A DNA stretch of 64,000 nucleotides, taken from Mytilus trossulus. Lineage: Eukaryota; Mollusca; Bivalvia; Mytilida; Mytilidae. Position 1 is the first letter of the stretch, and every line of letters starts with the position of its first letter. Below are positions 46,485 through 58,625 of this stretch, piece by piece. The stretch spans positions 67,958,283-68,022,282 of the forward strand of contig NC_086377.1 in assembly GCF_036588685.1 (NCBI RefSeq), written 5' to 3'. The notes beneath the pieces were generated by a model, which did no database searches, was not told the DNA's origin, and saw nothing but the letters and a program-made list of their open reading frames with translations. The position numbers were made by a program, and so were the translations under genes.

Positions 46485-48046
46485 ATGTGGCTAATTTGGA
46501 TATTAATCGTTTGTGTTATTGTTAGCGTTAATTGTAATGGTAAGTCTTATGGGTCATAATATTACAGAATAATTCAGTTTATGAATACTCTAAAAATCAG
46601 CTTAACAATGTAAAATCTTCGCCGGGATTCAATCTTATGTATTTGGTAGGCAACACTGCCTGTACTGTGTCCATTTCTCTTGAACTCTAGGCAACCTAGG
46701 CTGAACTTAATAATTCAGATTTCAGTGTACTGGTGGTAACACACGACATGATATATTACGCATGCAGATTTAATTGATTGCAGATTAGCCAAATATCGAT
46801 AGTGAAGAATCCTACGATAAAGTTAAAGATATATATAATGTTAGCACCCTTTTTATCTTGCTGTTCGGTGTAAGACCGTACTTTGACCTACAATGGTTTA
46901 CTTTATAAATTTTGACTTAGATGGAGAGCTGTTTTATTGGATTGTTGTCATTCTCAATAAATGAAATCTATTATTGAAATCAAATATCTTAAAGGAGTCA
47001 GGTAAACATAAATAACTTTTTGTTTATTCTTCCAACAGTGTGTCAAAAAGGAAGACCAAACGGTCAGTGTGGACTAGGACCGGGTGGTGCATCATGCCAA
47101 TGGGGATATTATTGTCGGAACTCAGTGTGCTGCCAGATTCGTAAGTAGTCAAAGGGGAGTTACTCGATACCAAACATTGTTTAGGGGATAGAGATTCAGT
47201 AGTAGTACCTGTGCATGTTTGATACTTGTTTGGTTTTATAAATATTTCGATATTTCACTGATGAGTCTTATGTAGACGAAACGCGCGTCTGGCGTACTAA
47301 ATTATAATCCTTGTATCTTTTATATTGATTAAGAATCTCTGTAACATATCTAGATACATATAATTGAACCAGCATCAGTGAGAATTGGACAGCTCACCCT
47401 CAGAGATTATGAAGAGAAGAAGGGGTTAATGATTGACTAATTTTGTATTTGATAGCTTGTAAATATGGCGATCCGCACCCTACTCGTACCTGTGGAATGG
47501 TAGTCGGATCAAACAATTGTCCGTATGGAACTAGTTGTATTGGAGGGCCTGCTGATGAATACTTTGCCTGTTGTCCAAATAGAAAAAGAGGTAGTCCAAA
47601 ATTTTAGTCAACATTAAAGTTCGGGACATACACATTTTGAAAATATCCGTCTCAATCCTATTTTTACCTTTGCAAAAAAGAAATGAACGTGAACGTCCCA
47701 CTCAAGGATATAATTGTGTTCGAAACATCAAGTATAAGGATGTAAAAAGTTGAATCTCAAAAGTACTGAACTCCGAGGGAAATTTAAAATGGATAGTCCC
47801 CAATTAAATGATATCACATCAAATAAACGAACAACAACTGTCATATTCCTAACTTGGAATAGACATTCTCAAATGTAAAAAATGGGAGATATATATAGTT
47901 TTACGCTTATATTTTGACATATTAGTGTGTACATGTTTAAGATGTTTTATAATATGCTAAACATCAAATTGTACTTTTAACATTATTTTGAATAAATTAA
48001 TATAAACCTATAACAGTTGACGTAATTTTATTTCACAGCTGGCTAA
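46485..48046 (+). CDS. secreted two-domain lustrin-type protein (unit II copy)
   Basis: Exons: 46485-46539, 47039-47140, 47456-47590 and 48039-48046 (stop TAA). The gene structure and the 99-aa length are the same as in the unit I gene at 28764. The signal peptide has one change (G13 to V). In exons 2 to 4, which encode the mature peptide, I count three nucleotide differences and all are silent (gca tct/tca, gtt/gta, gga/ggg), so the two predicted mature proteins are identical. The TATA box is at 46432-46438 and the AATAAA at 48187-48192. It lies about 3.1 kb after the WAP exon of the chimeric gene. Retained identity despite silent changes suggests it is a working gene under constraint, or recent gene conversion. 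Confidence 0.8.
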
Positions 48047-50438
48047 TCCAACTCAATAATCGGCTACATTGGAATGTCAAAAGTGCATCATGATGTTAGA
48101 AGAAAAGAACAAGAATGCATGGTTGTTATTATAGATTCGAAGAGCTTGTTAACTGACTGTTTTATATACAAAATGTATTATGTCTTAATAAAGTATATTT
48201 TCAATTATGCACCTACCTGATAGCACTTGGTTATATTTCCGTATAAATTTATGTAATGTAATTTATGGGGATTCATCTCCAAGAAGATAAGCATTACTCT
48301 TTAAGAAAAAAATGCTTTTTTACTTCTAGTGTTTAAATATTATGATGCATGGGTTCGAAGACAGTCTGTCAGCATGTATGTGTAATTTAACGCATATCAC
48401 CAGCCCAGTAGTTAGCAATTCGGTGGACATGAATATCAATAATATGGTCATCTTTGTAAATCCACTGTTTGCAAACGTGTGCATTATTCAAAATACTAAT
48501 GCTTATCTTATCCCAGGCATAAATTAATCGTATTTAGCATAACGTTTTGGAATTTTTGGTTCTCAATGCTCTTCAATTTTGTACTTGTTTTGGCTTTCTC
48601 TAACTATTTTGATATAAGACACATTTAGGACACGTTGTATACGCCTCAAGTTCATTCGACTGTTTCTTTGACGTATGCGGGGCGTGTTTGTAACAAATAC
48701 CCAATAACTTCACTTCCAAGAAACACCATAAGCACGAATAATCATCCGAGATACGACGGTGCCCCGTATCAAATACGTTCAAGGAACGTTTTTACTTCGT
48801 ATGCATTTTTTTGTACATTAGACAAATGCTAGACATAATACAACTTGAACGCACGATATTATTATGTACGCTTCTCGTACACCATAAACACGTGTAAAGC
48901 TGGTTGTGCATACGGTATTAATATGATTGGCAAGTTGAATGCGTCCAAAAGCACTAACGTATTGGCAGCTTGTACTGTTTTGATCACGTCAGGCGTACGT
49001 TGGCGCTATACCTTGATATGTGACACAATGTATAATGTAGACGAAACGCATGTCTAGCGTATTAAATAATAAGCTTGATACCTTTGAAAACTACTTACGT
49101 CATTAATCACAAATTGTTTTATGAAACGTTAGATATGTATTTTAAAGTTTGAGTGATGATCAATTTGTGATAGAAAAGAGGTAATACAATTGAGAATGGA
49201 AACGAGAAAAGGAAATATATTGAAATTATAAACACGAAAACAGACTTATGTATGAATGAGACAGGTATACTTTAATTCAAGGAAAACATATATGAAGAAA
49301 CAAGAATACCTATGAACAGAGAAATTAGGTAACATAATTATGTCCGAACAAGGATATATAACTGCGGGTGACCATAATGGTATATGCTTGGAATAATTAG
49401 GAAAAATATACTGACCGACTGACACTGATTTAATGTAACATGTAAACACATATCCCAAACACATATAATCCAATAGACAAATGAAGGAACAAGCAATGAG
49501 AGAGATGCACCGAAACAAATGGAAATACATAATACATAGACAGACGCACATAAGTCAGTAAATAGCAAAACTCGCATGTTCACAAAAAGAATGAACTGAA
49601 ACGTTCACAGCATTTTCAGGTGCACACTAACTTTAGTTTGCATGTGTTTATTAAACTAAAAATCAGAATCGAATATGTTTTATTTTTTTATTTTGACGAT
49701 AAATGTTTACTGTCCCTTGAAAATCTGTTTTTAATTCATAACGATATATGTTCATCTTTTTGTTCAACCCTAGACAATGATAAAACTTACCATTAAACAA
49801 CAATAAAATCAAAACAATAACGTAAACATGTGCATGTCACTTACGGTGTTGATGTATAATGTAATGTAATCCTGTATGAAATATTTCAGCACATAAAAGT
49901 TGTGGTTTCATAGAGGACATCCTGCAAGAATATAAATGTGTTGTCCACGAAAAGTATAAACCATAATGAATAATTTGCAAATGTGTTATTATTGTAGCAG
50001 TACTTTTAAATGCTCTCCAACTTCGTACTTTATTTGGCCTTTTTCACTTTTTTAATTCGACCGTCACTGATGAGTCTTTTGAAGACGACACGCGTGTCTG
50101 GCATAAATAGAAAATTTCAACCTTGGTATCTATGATGAGTTTTATATATGAACATTCGCATGAAACGCTAAACAGACAGTGATATACATGCAGAATACAG
50201 ACCCAGCAATGTATACCCTACACACGACAAACGTTCATTTCGTCTACAAAATGATCATCAGTTACGCTCGAATAATTATAGAAGATCTAATCGAAGAATT
50301 CAAATACTATCGATATGCTCTTGAAAACCACGTTTATTTTACATGTGAAATTATCGGGTTTTATTTAACTGGGAAATCAATGTAATTCATTGCAACCAAT
50401 GTAATAAAAATATTTAAAATCAAAATAAAGTAGACTTT

Positions 50439-50592
50439 AGTAATTTTGGGGCCCTTTATAGCTTGTTGTTCGGTGTGAGCCAAGGCTCCGTGTTGAAGGC
50501 CGTACTTTAACCTATAATGGTTTAATTTTTAAATTGTTATTTGGATGGAGAGTTGTCTCATTGGCACTCACACCACATCTTCCTATATCTAT
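50439..50592 (+). mobile_element. R1, 5'-truncated, insertion specific to unit II
   Basis: Unit I has the empty site 'agtagactttgatctaca' (32699-32716). Unit II has 'agtagacttt' + insert + 'ttgatctaca'. The insert starts at 'agtaattttggggccc', mid-element, and ends 'cttcctatatcta', with a short T-rich target duplication. The 5' truncation with a fixed 3' end is typical of target-primed retroposition. Confidence 0.87.
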
Positions 50593-51097
50593 TTGATCTA
50601 CAATTGTTGACCTTTTACTTGTTTTGACTTTGATAGAAAATTGTCTCATTGGCACTCATACCACATTTTTTTTATATCTATATACGTACAAGAGATGACA
50701 TAAAAATGTAAATTTTGTAATATCATTACCATGAATTAATATATTTTGAAAGTAGGGATTCTAAGATTCTTATGGTGGTCTTGGTTTGTTAGAATGCTGG
50801 ACACTAAATATTGACACTAGCGGCTAGATCAATATATGCATTATTACATCTACTCTAGCAATTTTTTTCGTTATCATTTTTTTCTATGTTCCATATTCAC
50901 TAAATTGTTTCTATAACTTTACTTCATAGAATCACACATTATGTGAATAAAAACATTTCATATTCAGTAAAATATTTGTGAAATTGCAATATGTTTGTAG
51001 GAAAGGGAGATAATCGTTTTTTGGTTTCAAATAGTCTTTATTCAAAAGAATAGTATTTTATGTTATCTCCCCAAGGAAACTTATCAATAGCATATTG

Positions 51098-51722
51098 TTC
51101 TAACATGACGTCCTTCAAACGCTTTGAGTACACACCCGTGGTAAAATATGAATATATTGCATTGGCTGTTCCGATCGTACTCCCACGTCATATGTTTTTT
51201 AATGAATGAAGTACCCGACGTCATAGAATGATGACGTTATAATTTAAGCATTTTACGGGAAAATACACGCTTTTGAAACCGAAAATCATCACAACAAGGA
51301 AACGTAAACAAACGATGCTAAAATGTGATATAAGCCCATTTTTTTATATACATAGAAGACATATAAGTAAGTTATCATTAAAATTCATCCAAATCTATCT
51401 TACTAAGTTTTGTGAATAGTTTGAGCATGTCACTTATTCTGTTTGCTCCGTTCTTTTACGCCAATCTAAAAGTGCGTTAATTTATGGGAACGGCAAATAG
51501 TGGACTCCACCTAGAGCGCTTCGAGCCAAAAAAGTTGCCGTATTTGTCCTATTAGAATCGAAATAATTCATGGGGGCTTGAATATATCTAGATTTTACCA
51601 CGGGTTGTCCCTTTATGCCGATATTTTACCCCTCGCTATCGCTCAGGGTAAAATATTTGTCATAAAGGGCCAACCCGTGGTAAAATAACGATATATTCAA
51701 GCCCCCATGAATTATTTCTTAA
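51098..51722. mobile_element. 0.62-kb insertion with a ~70-bp-arm hairpin, unit II only
   Basis: Unit I reads straight through at 33222-33240 ('gcatattgttatttcaca'); unit II has about 0.62 kb inserted there. Its right part is a long inverted repeat: arms about 51561-51630 and 51648-51717, which begin and end with 'aaataattcatgggggcttg' and its complement, around a ~15-base loop 'cctcgctatcgctca'. A third, single 'cccgtggtaaaata' near 51137 suggests the element also has a shorter repeat of the arm at its left side. No coding sequence. Confidence 0.75.
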
Positions 51723-52309
51723 TTATTTCACACATATTTTACTGAATATATGATGTATTATTTTAAATGATATATGATTTTTTTAAATGTAAAATCCTTT
51801 TCGAAAGAAAAACTATATAAAAAACATCTTTTTAGCAATTCAAAATAAAACAGTTGACCTTTAGTATGGTAATGGCTATAATATAACTATACAGATTGAT
51901 GGACAGATTTAGTAACTACATCAGTACAGTGGAGTTAAAGTCTTATAGGATTATAAGTATGATTTATTTTATTACCTAGCCTTTCACATTTTGACTGAAC
52001 AATTTGTTCAAATTTTTGACCAATTGAACAATTTGGTTTAATAAAACAAATTGCAATTTGGTCAAAATTTTGAATGAGTTGCAATTGGTGGATGGCAACA
52101 CTATCAGTCAAGGTACTGTAATAGTTTTTCATTTACAATAAGAGTACATTATTAACATGCAATACAATGTAACTCGTTTCTTTAATATCTCAATCAATTG
52201 TTAACACACATGTTATTCATTACTAGTAATACTAACATCCTCATTTGAAATTAACATTTCTCTAATGTTTAACATATTGATATATATTAAAATGATGTTA
52301 CTTTTCCAG

Positions 52310-52400
52310 TCTAGATATAGACCAGCTGGATAATCTCCTTAGTTGGAATTTAAAGATTCATCGTGCTGCAGGACAAAGACATGACATCGTTATAGATGAT
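52310..52400 (+). pseudogene. orphan last exon of a lost lustrin-type gene (unit II)
   Basis: Copy of 33790-33910. The CAG acceptor and the A-G-stop (52326-52333) are kept, with no upstream cysteine-rich exon. Confidence 0.6.
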
Positions 52401-52914
52401 AAAACTCCTGTTTAGTGACACTTTTATCGACAGAGATACACTGTAATTTTAATATTTCTATGTTTGGAAGTTTTCTATAGAAATAAACAGAATGCAGCGC
52501 TTGATGTTCTTATTTTTTTTTATGTAACATGTGAATTGGAATAAGATAAACACACGTGTAGTTGAGACTTGATAAGTGGGCGCCCAAATGTTCATACTTG
52601 ATAGTCAATGTTCCGTATTATATATTATATAAATTACACATAGTTGAGAGGGTGATAGAGAAGTTTCATACCCAGAGAAAACATTGTCAATCGGGCTGCA
52701 GCTAATTGACAATTCTCTTCCGAGGGGAACCGTCATTGAAGAGCAATAACTCCAATAAGAAGGAGATTTCCGATTTCGGCTTATTTGTAGATCTTCTGTA
52801 GCTGATTAGTGTTTTCTAAATTAAGTTTATATTTAAATATTTGAAATTTCCAGAGATAAGACAATTACAGTCGTCATTAAAGGGTAGAAAGCCAAATAAA
52901 GGGTTGAAAGAAAA

Positions 52915-53215
52915 TTCATAATTATGTGGGAAGCTGAGATCAACTTATTTATCGTAAAGTGTTGTTTTCAACCGACCCTCATCGTCAATAATTATTTCTA
53001 GATTTAAGTCAAGATATGAGGCAGACTGTATCTGTTGTATCCTCTATCATCTCAAGACCTATGGGATAGATGCGTTCTATATAGTCGTTTATAAATGAAT
53101 TATTATTTATAGAAATGATTAACCACTTAAAAAATGTGACAGTTCGTTGAGTTCCTTATCACACCGTTATAATTCGAACAAACTACTTATACCGTATCAA
53201 ACTTTAAACTTAACA
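52915..53215 (-). pseudogene. reverse-transcriptase relic, minus strand (unit II)
   Basis: Copy of 34430-34730, with the same S-Y-L-D-L and G-R-L-K-T-T remnants on the minus strand. Confidence 0.55.
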
Positions 53216-53453
53216 AATATGTTGTCAATCAAAAACAAATCAAATATCTTGATGATGCCAGTTTCAGAGAATGTTTGCTTGAATCATAGCGATTTATCCC
53301 TATGAAAAGATACTTAGCTATATGCGTTGGTCTTTCTTTTTTATGAAACAAAGCAAGATCATTGTAAACAAAAAATGTATATGCAATATTACATAAAGCG
53401 ATATGTTTAATGCTTAATTGCATTTTGGTTTTATTCGGACATGTAAAAAAAAC

Positions 53454-54064
53454 TTAAGGTGGTATGGGTGTCTTCCTCCTATCCATCTTGGATTGTAAAA
53501 AACAGAGAACCAAAGGTCAAGATTTTCTTATTTATCGTAAAGGGTTATTTGTCAAGTTTGCAAAATTTAATGCAAGAACACAGATATGTAATGTGAATTT
53601 ACATTTAAAAGAATCAATTTATAAGAATATAACTTAAAAATATTAATATTTTTGCAAATAATGATTATTTTTAGTTGTTTAAAAAAAATGGCATTTTTTA
53701 AGGGGATGTAACTCAAAAACAGTGCATTTTCTGAAGGATTCTACATGGAATTTTCCTATTTTGTATATTAACGTACTGTGACCCTATCTTTTCTTTTGAT
53801 ACTCTCAAAGCATTGTCTGAAAGCTATCTTTTTCTTAAGTTTTAACACTTCTATCATTTTGTTCAGTTTCTAATCACAAAATATTGTTTTTTCCTGTATA
53901 ATCCATACAAAATGTGTCATTTTGTCACGTCCTGTAGCTTGAGAAAATACGCGGTGACCTATCATTTTCATTATATTTTTCAACATATATTAGTAGATAC
54001 TACGTTTTGTCAAAGTATAAAACAAATGCTATCATTTTTATTTTAGACCCCCATACCACCTTAA
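53454..54064. mobile_element. TTAA MITE (unit II copy)
   Basis: Copy of 35277-35896 with the same 15-bp TIRs and TTAA ends; it is about 10 bp shorter through small deletions. Confidence 0.8.
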
Positions 54065-54282
54065 GTAATTATCATAAATGCAGACTCTATTAAATTCCAA
54101 TTTCTAGGATTTCATCAACCATCATTTGTTTTGGTATGTAGACAAAATAGTTCAATTTGGCCTATCTTTATTCTATGATATAATTTCCAGTGTTTTTTTT
54201 GTTATTCTTTTAACTTGAGTGTGTATGCTCTTAATAGATAAACTATTTATCAAGATCGAAACACTCCGTTTGTTGTTGCCTC

Positions 54283-54714
54283 TTATTACGAGTGCATTTC
54301 TTTCTTACAAAAACGATAGAATCGGCTAAGCGCGCACATGTCTTGATCATTTGTTTCTAACATACGTTTGGAAAGTTTACCTAAACTTTGACAAACTATG
54401 CACTCGCTAAAAAGGCGTTTACAGTTTGTCGTTCATCGTTGTTAGTATATGAGCTACATCGTTTGTTAGAACAAACTCTACATTTTTTTCTAACTTCAAC
54501 ATGAACAATTGATGTGTTTTACATTTGTAAATAGTCTGCTTACCAACTACTTGTGCATGCATTATTGAAAGTTCAAAAAGGGTCAGTAAACATGGATTAA
54601 ACGATGTACTAGTATTTGTTTCTACTTTTGTAGCGTTTAGAAAACAACAACAAACGCCACACAACGTTTACAAAAATTTGGTAAGAAAGAAATGCACTCT
54701 TAATAAAATGTAGA
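54283..54714. mobile_element. MITE, single unit (unit II)
   Basis: The left end and first ~190 bp match the first unit of 36113-37373. After 'gttagtatatgagctacat' it jumps into the last unit, so two units were lost by recombination between direct repeats, or were never gained. Confidence 0.75.
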
Positions 54715-55950
54715 CGCATTTAAATTACTGCTTTATACTAGTAATTTATTTTCGTATATCATAGAGGCAATTTAACAGAATTACATTGTCACGTGCAACA
54801 ATGTTATAGAAAGAAATATTTTATACAATTTACCTAACTGCTTTCAGATGATGATGACGTCTATGAATTTTCAGGAAATCTGTTTGGTTTTACTTTATAT
54901 ATTGCTCTTTCGCATTATACCATACACAACAGATTAATTAACTTACCACACATTTATCATTGGGTTATTTCGTTTAGAAAACAAATCTCATTGCATCCCT
55001 ATGTAAGCTACTCATAATTGTTAATTTAATATGTTGTTTCAACAATTTTTGATACCTTACATTTTATATCCTGTTAATAAAGAAATTAAAAGCTGAACTG
55101 GTGGTGTCCTGATTCATAAACAAATTAATAATCGCATATGGCATTTCTTTGAAACGAATTAAAATTCATCACACCTATAACGCATATCCCGGAAAATTTC
55201 TAATATAGGAATGCTATCATTTAATTGATTTTTTCTAACATGGCAAATTATTAGCACCAGCTGTTTGCATATAAATACACTATTTATGATACAAAATACT
55301 GATCCGTCACTAAAAATCCCTAGTTTAAGTATCTCAGGATTGTTTGTATAACAGAAATATTAGCCTGTATCATCCAATACTGGCCTTATATTAACCTTAT
55401 TACAAAAATAATCATAAATCAGTAATTTTGGTATCTCAGAAAGGATTCTTTAAGGATGTTCATCTCTGAGGAGCCAAACATTTCTAGAATTAAACTTTTT
55501 TCTTAACCTGATTTTTGGGTTTATAAGACTGTAACAAAATAATTTGCAAAGAAAACATGCACTTCTTTTTTTGATACAGCCCATTGAAAATGCCCAATTT
55601 TGATGAATTTCCCATTTTTCATCAAAAGTAAATATTTATAAAGGTATCATTTAAATCAGAAAATCTATTAAAGGTGCAAATGTGCAAACGACAGCAATAT
55701 TGATACACACTAACTACCAAATTGTGTCCTTTTCACTTAAGAGTGCCAACATATTTGATAAAAAAAAACCACTAAACCATCAATCAAAAGCAATAACAAT
55801 GACTAAATAAAAAGGCCTATGACTTTCTTTCCTTGATTTTTAGTGTTCGTATTGTCATCTGATAAAGTCATGCCGAGTTTTCTCTGTTTATGAAGTCTTT
55901 CTGTTTTAACCATTCCTGGTTTTCTTATCAATAATAAAATATAATTTTAA

Positions 55951-56616
55951 TCAATTATTTGAAGTTGAAATCGTCCCGTTTATCATAGATTTTCGTGTGA
56001 AGTCGTCCATCTGTTTCAATATTGAGGAAAAGATCAAGGTATGAAGCAGTCCTTCTAGTATCAGTAGTATCCTTAATTTTTCAAGTTCACTGGGATATAT
56101 GAGATGTAAATATTGGCTGAAATATGGATTATTCAATGATAGGACACCATCAATATATCGGAAAGTAAAATTAAAGAATTTCGCAAGGTGCTTTTTCTTT
56201 TTGTCTTTTAGAAAGTTTTGAATTATTTCTGCTTCATACGAGTACAAAAACAAATCGGCCAGGAGGTACGCACAATTAGAACCCTTTGGAATACCGACTG
56301 TCTGTTGAAATAGAAATCTGCCACACTCAAAAAATATTTTATCGATCAAAAAGTCCAGCATTTTGGTGATATCACCTTCAGTATATTTTTTGGTTGATTC
56401 AGTGTGATTCTTCACAAAATATGAACTATTGTAACCCAAAACAAGAAATTTGTATCTACGATTCCCATTTTTATTGAAAAAGCTCTGTTTAATGAGTGAT
56501 CTTTCAACTGAGCATGGGGAATAGTAAAACAAAGCATAGAAAAATCTAAAGTGTTTATGCAGCTGCAAAATTGCAAAGATTGTGATTGAAGATTTGGCAG
56601 TAGATCTTTTGTCCAC
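55951..56616 (-). pseudogene. reverse-transcriptase fragment, 221-aa open frame with a mutated active site
   Basis: This is the longest open frame of the window outside unsupported T-rich sequence. It contains Q-Q-T-V-G-I-P-K-G-S-N-C-A (about residues 104-116), A-D-L-F-L-Y-S-Y-E-A-E (about 120-130) and F-R-Y-I-D-G-V-L-S-L-N-N (about 152-163). These are the finger and palm motifs of a retroelement reverse transcriptase. The second catalytic aspartate is glycine (residue 157), and after about residue 180 the frame slips out of the family's reading frame. The N-terminal domain and any endonuclease are missing. It is inactive. In unit I most of this stretch is replaced by the 350-bp array. Confidence 0.75.
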
Positions 56617-56670
56617 ATCATTTTAGAGTCCTTACAAATTAGTAGCTTTGATATCGTATGTAGGCTTGTA

Positions 56671-58567
56671 TAGCACAAATATTTGCCCGCATCGAGTTAC
56701 GCAGACCTTGTTTGAATTTTAATATAAAAATAATAATATGACAGTATCAAATACCAGACATTGAGTGAACATGATATTTGATGAATTTTTTATGTGCTTA
56801 ATAAAGATAAAGATAAACATAAATATTATTTGATGACTAATGTGTCCTTAAAAAAACTTAATTAACATTTATTTTCTAAAGATTATCTAAAATATTTCAT
56901 GTTATCTTCTAACCTCAGAACGATCTCCCAGCTAGCTGGCGAAAAGATTGCAAAACGATGGGAGACCTGTATAAATAATCTTACATTGGAAGGGACCAGC
57001 ACAGTTCTGTATATTTATCCTATTTTCTATTGGACAACTTTGCCTGAATCACGATTACATGGTTGGTGAAACCAACAGATGACAATAACCATGTCAAATT
57101 TTCAATCAGTATTTTGTTTTTTCTTTTTCATTTTGATTCAAATTTTTTGGCTTCTCTTTGATTCATAGTTTTGAAGTCACTTGGTATCTTTCCATATTTT
57201 TTTCATTAAAATCCTGTAGTTAATGATGCAATGAATTGCAAACGGAAAACTTGTACATATAATTTATGGGCGTACAATTCAGTTTTGATCCCATAATGAA
57301 AATTTTATGAACATTTTCAAATATGTTATTTTTTCCCTGATTAAATTAAATATGTTTTTTTTTTAAATATACCTTCATGTATCACTTATTAATTAATTGA
57401 AGTCAAAATGTCAGATATTTGCTCGAAATTCGAATTTGTGGACGCATTTTTTCTTTCAACAGAAATGCATAATTTTACTGTTTTAAAAGATGTTTTGTTA
57501 AATTAATTGTAATTTCTCTCTGATATAATTATCCTCTATTTTTTTGGTTTAGAAATAGCTTAAATTTATCAAATGTTAATGAATATAGAAAAACGTCAGT
57601 TTTTGCTGTATATTTATCAAATAAAAAAATGTATTATTGACATTTTTTAGAAAAATAGTACAAATAATCTTCAAACGTAATCACGTAAACCCGTTTTCAA
57701 GTTAAATCAGTTCGAATAATAAAAATCAGTCGAAAATGCATCATGCTTGGTTAAAGTGTAGTGTCAAGTTTTGTAAAGAAGATAAAGCTCTACTGAACGT
57801 TCGACTGGACTCCCAAGTTATCCGTCAACTAGTTTGGTAGATTTAGGAACGCTTTTTTTTTCATTTTTATGTTCTATACGTTTCGTTTGCAGATTATTTT
57901 TTAAGAGTTTGGGGTATTGAGGAAAAAAATAACACGCCAATTAAAATCGTTCCAAATGCTTAGATTCTTGTTTTTCTTTCTTGTCTTTTTGTATGGTTAT
58001 TACTTATTACTATTAGGAACTTTAAAATACAAAGAAGATCAGTAGATTCTTATGTTTCGCGTAGAAAGATTGGCAATTATTCTTCAGTTATCAGCAATGG
58101 CATATTACTCGCATATTTGTTTTGCTGACCCTTTTGTGTTTTTCTTTTGTTGTTGTTTTAATCTGATTATTCTCTTTTATTTGGTCATGATGTTATCGTT
58201 CTGCAAGAATGTTTTAATATCCTCTTGTTACGTTCTTCAACACATCGTTTTCTTCTGTTGAAATTCGGTAGTGTTTAATGCGATGAATTGCGCACTGATT
58301 AAATGTCAAGGTCATACATACTGACCCAGCATAATACATTCAAGGATATAAACAACACATCATTAAACATATGATCATGCATGGTATTTTCCCACGACAC
58401 TTTCGGTTAGTTCATTGGTCATCTATTTACAGTTGCCTTTTATTTAGCTTGTCGTGTCTTTATTACATCATTTATTTCAAACGTACACATTATGAAATAA
58501 AAAACACTTTTCCAGGTAATTTAGCAATTTGTTGTAAAGGTGGTTACAAAATTATCTTTAACCTGTG
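56671..58567. other. intergenic upstream of the one-domain lustrin gene
   Basis: Copy of 39831-41651. No exon or new repeat was recognised. The open frames at 58052 and 58371 differ from those in unit I and are not supported. Confidence 0.45.
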
Positions 58568-58576
58568 TATATAAAG
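58568..58576 (+). promoter_or_regulatory. TATA box of the one-domain lustrin-type gene
   Basis: TATATAAAG lies 58 bp before the ATG at 58626. The proximal promoter and 5' UTR are the same as those upstream of the chimeric gene at 41652. Confidence 0.65.
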
Positions 58577-58625
58577 ACGTTCCCCACCGAATACCAGTTA
58601 CTTTACTGTTACCCTACAGATCATC

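Larger units (their letters stand above)
49220..51960 (+). repeat. block X, copy 2 (unit II)
   Basis: Copy of 31490-33430 enlarged by two insertions (R1 at 50439-50592 and the hairpin element at 51098-51722). A two-base change near 49432 breaks the minus-strand frame that is open in unit I. Confidence 0.7.
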
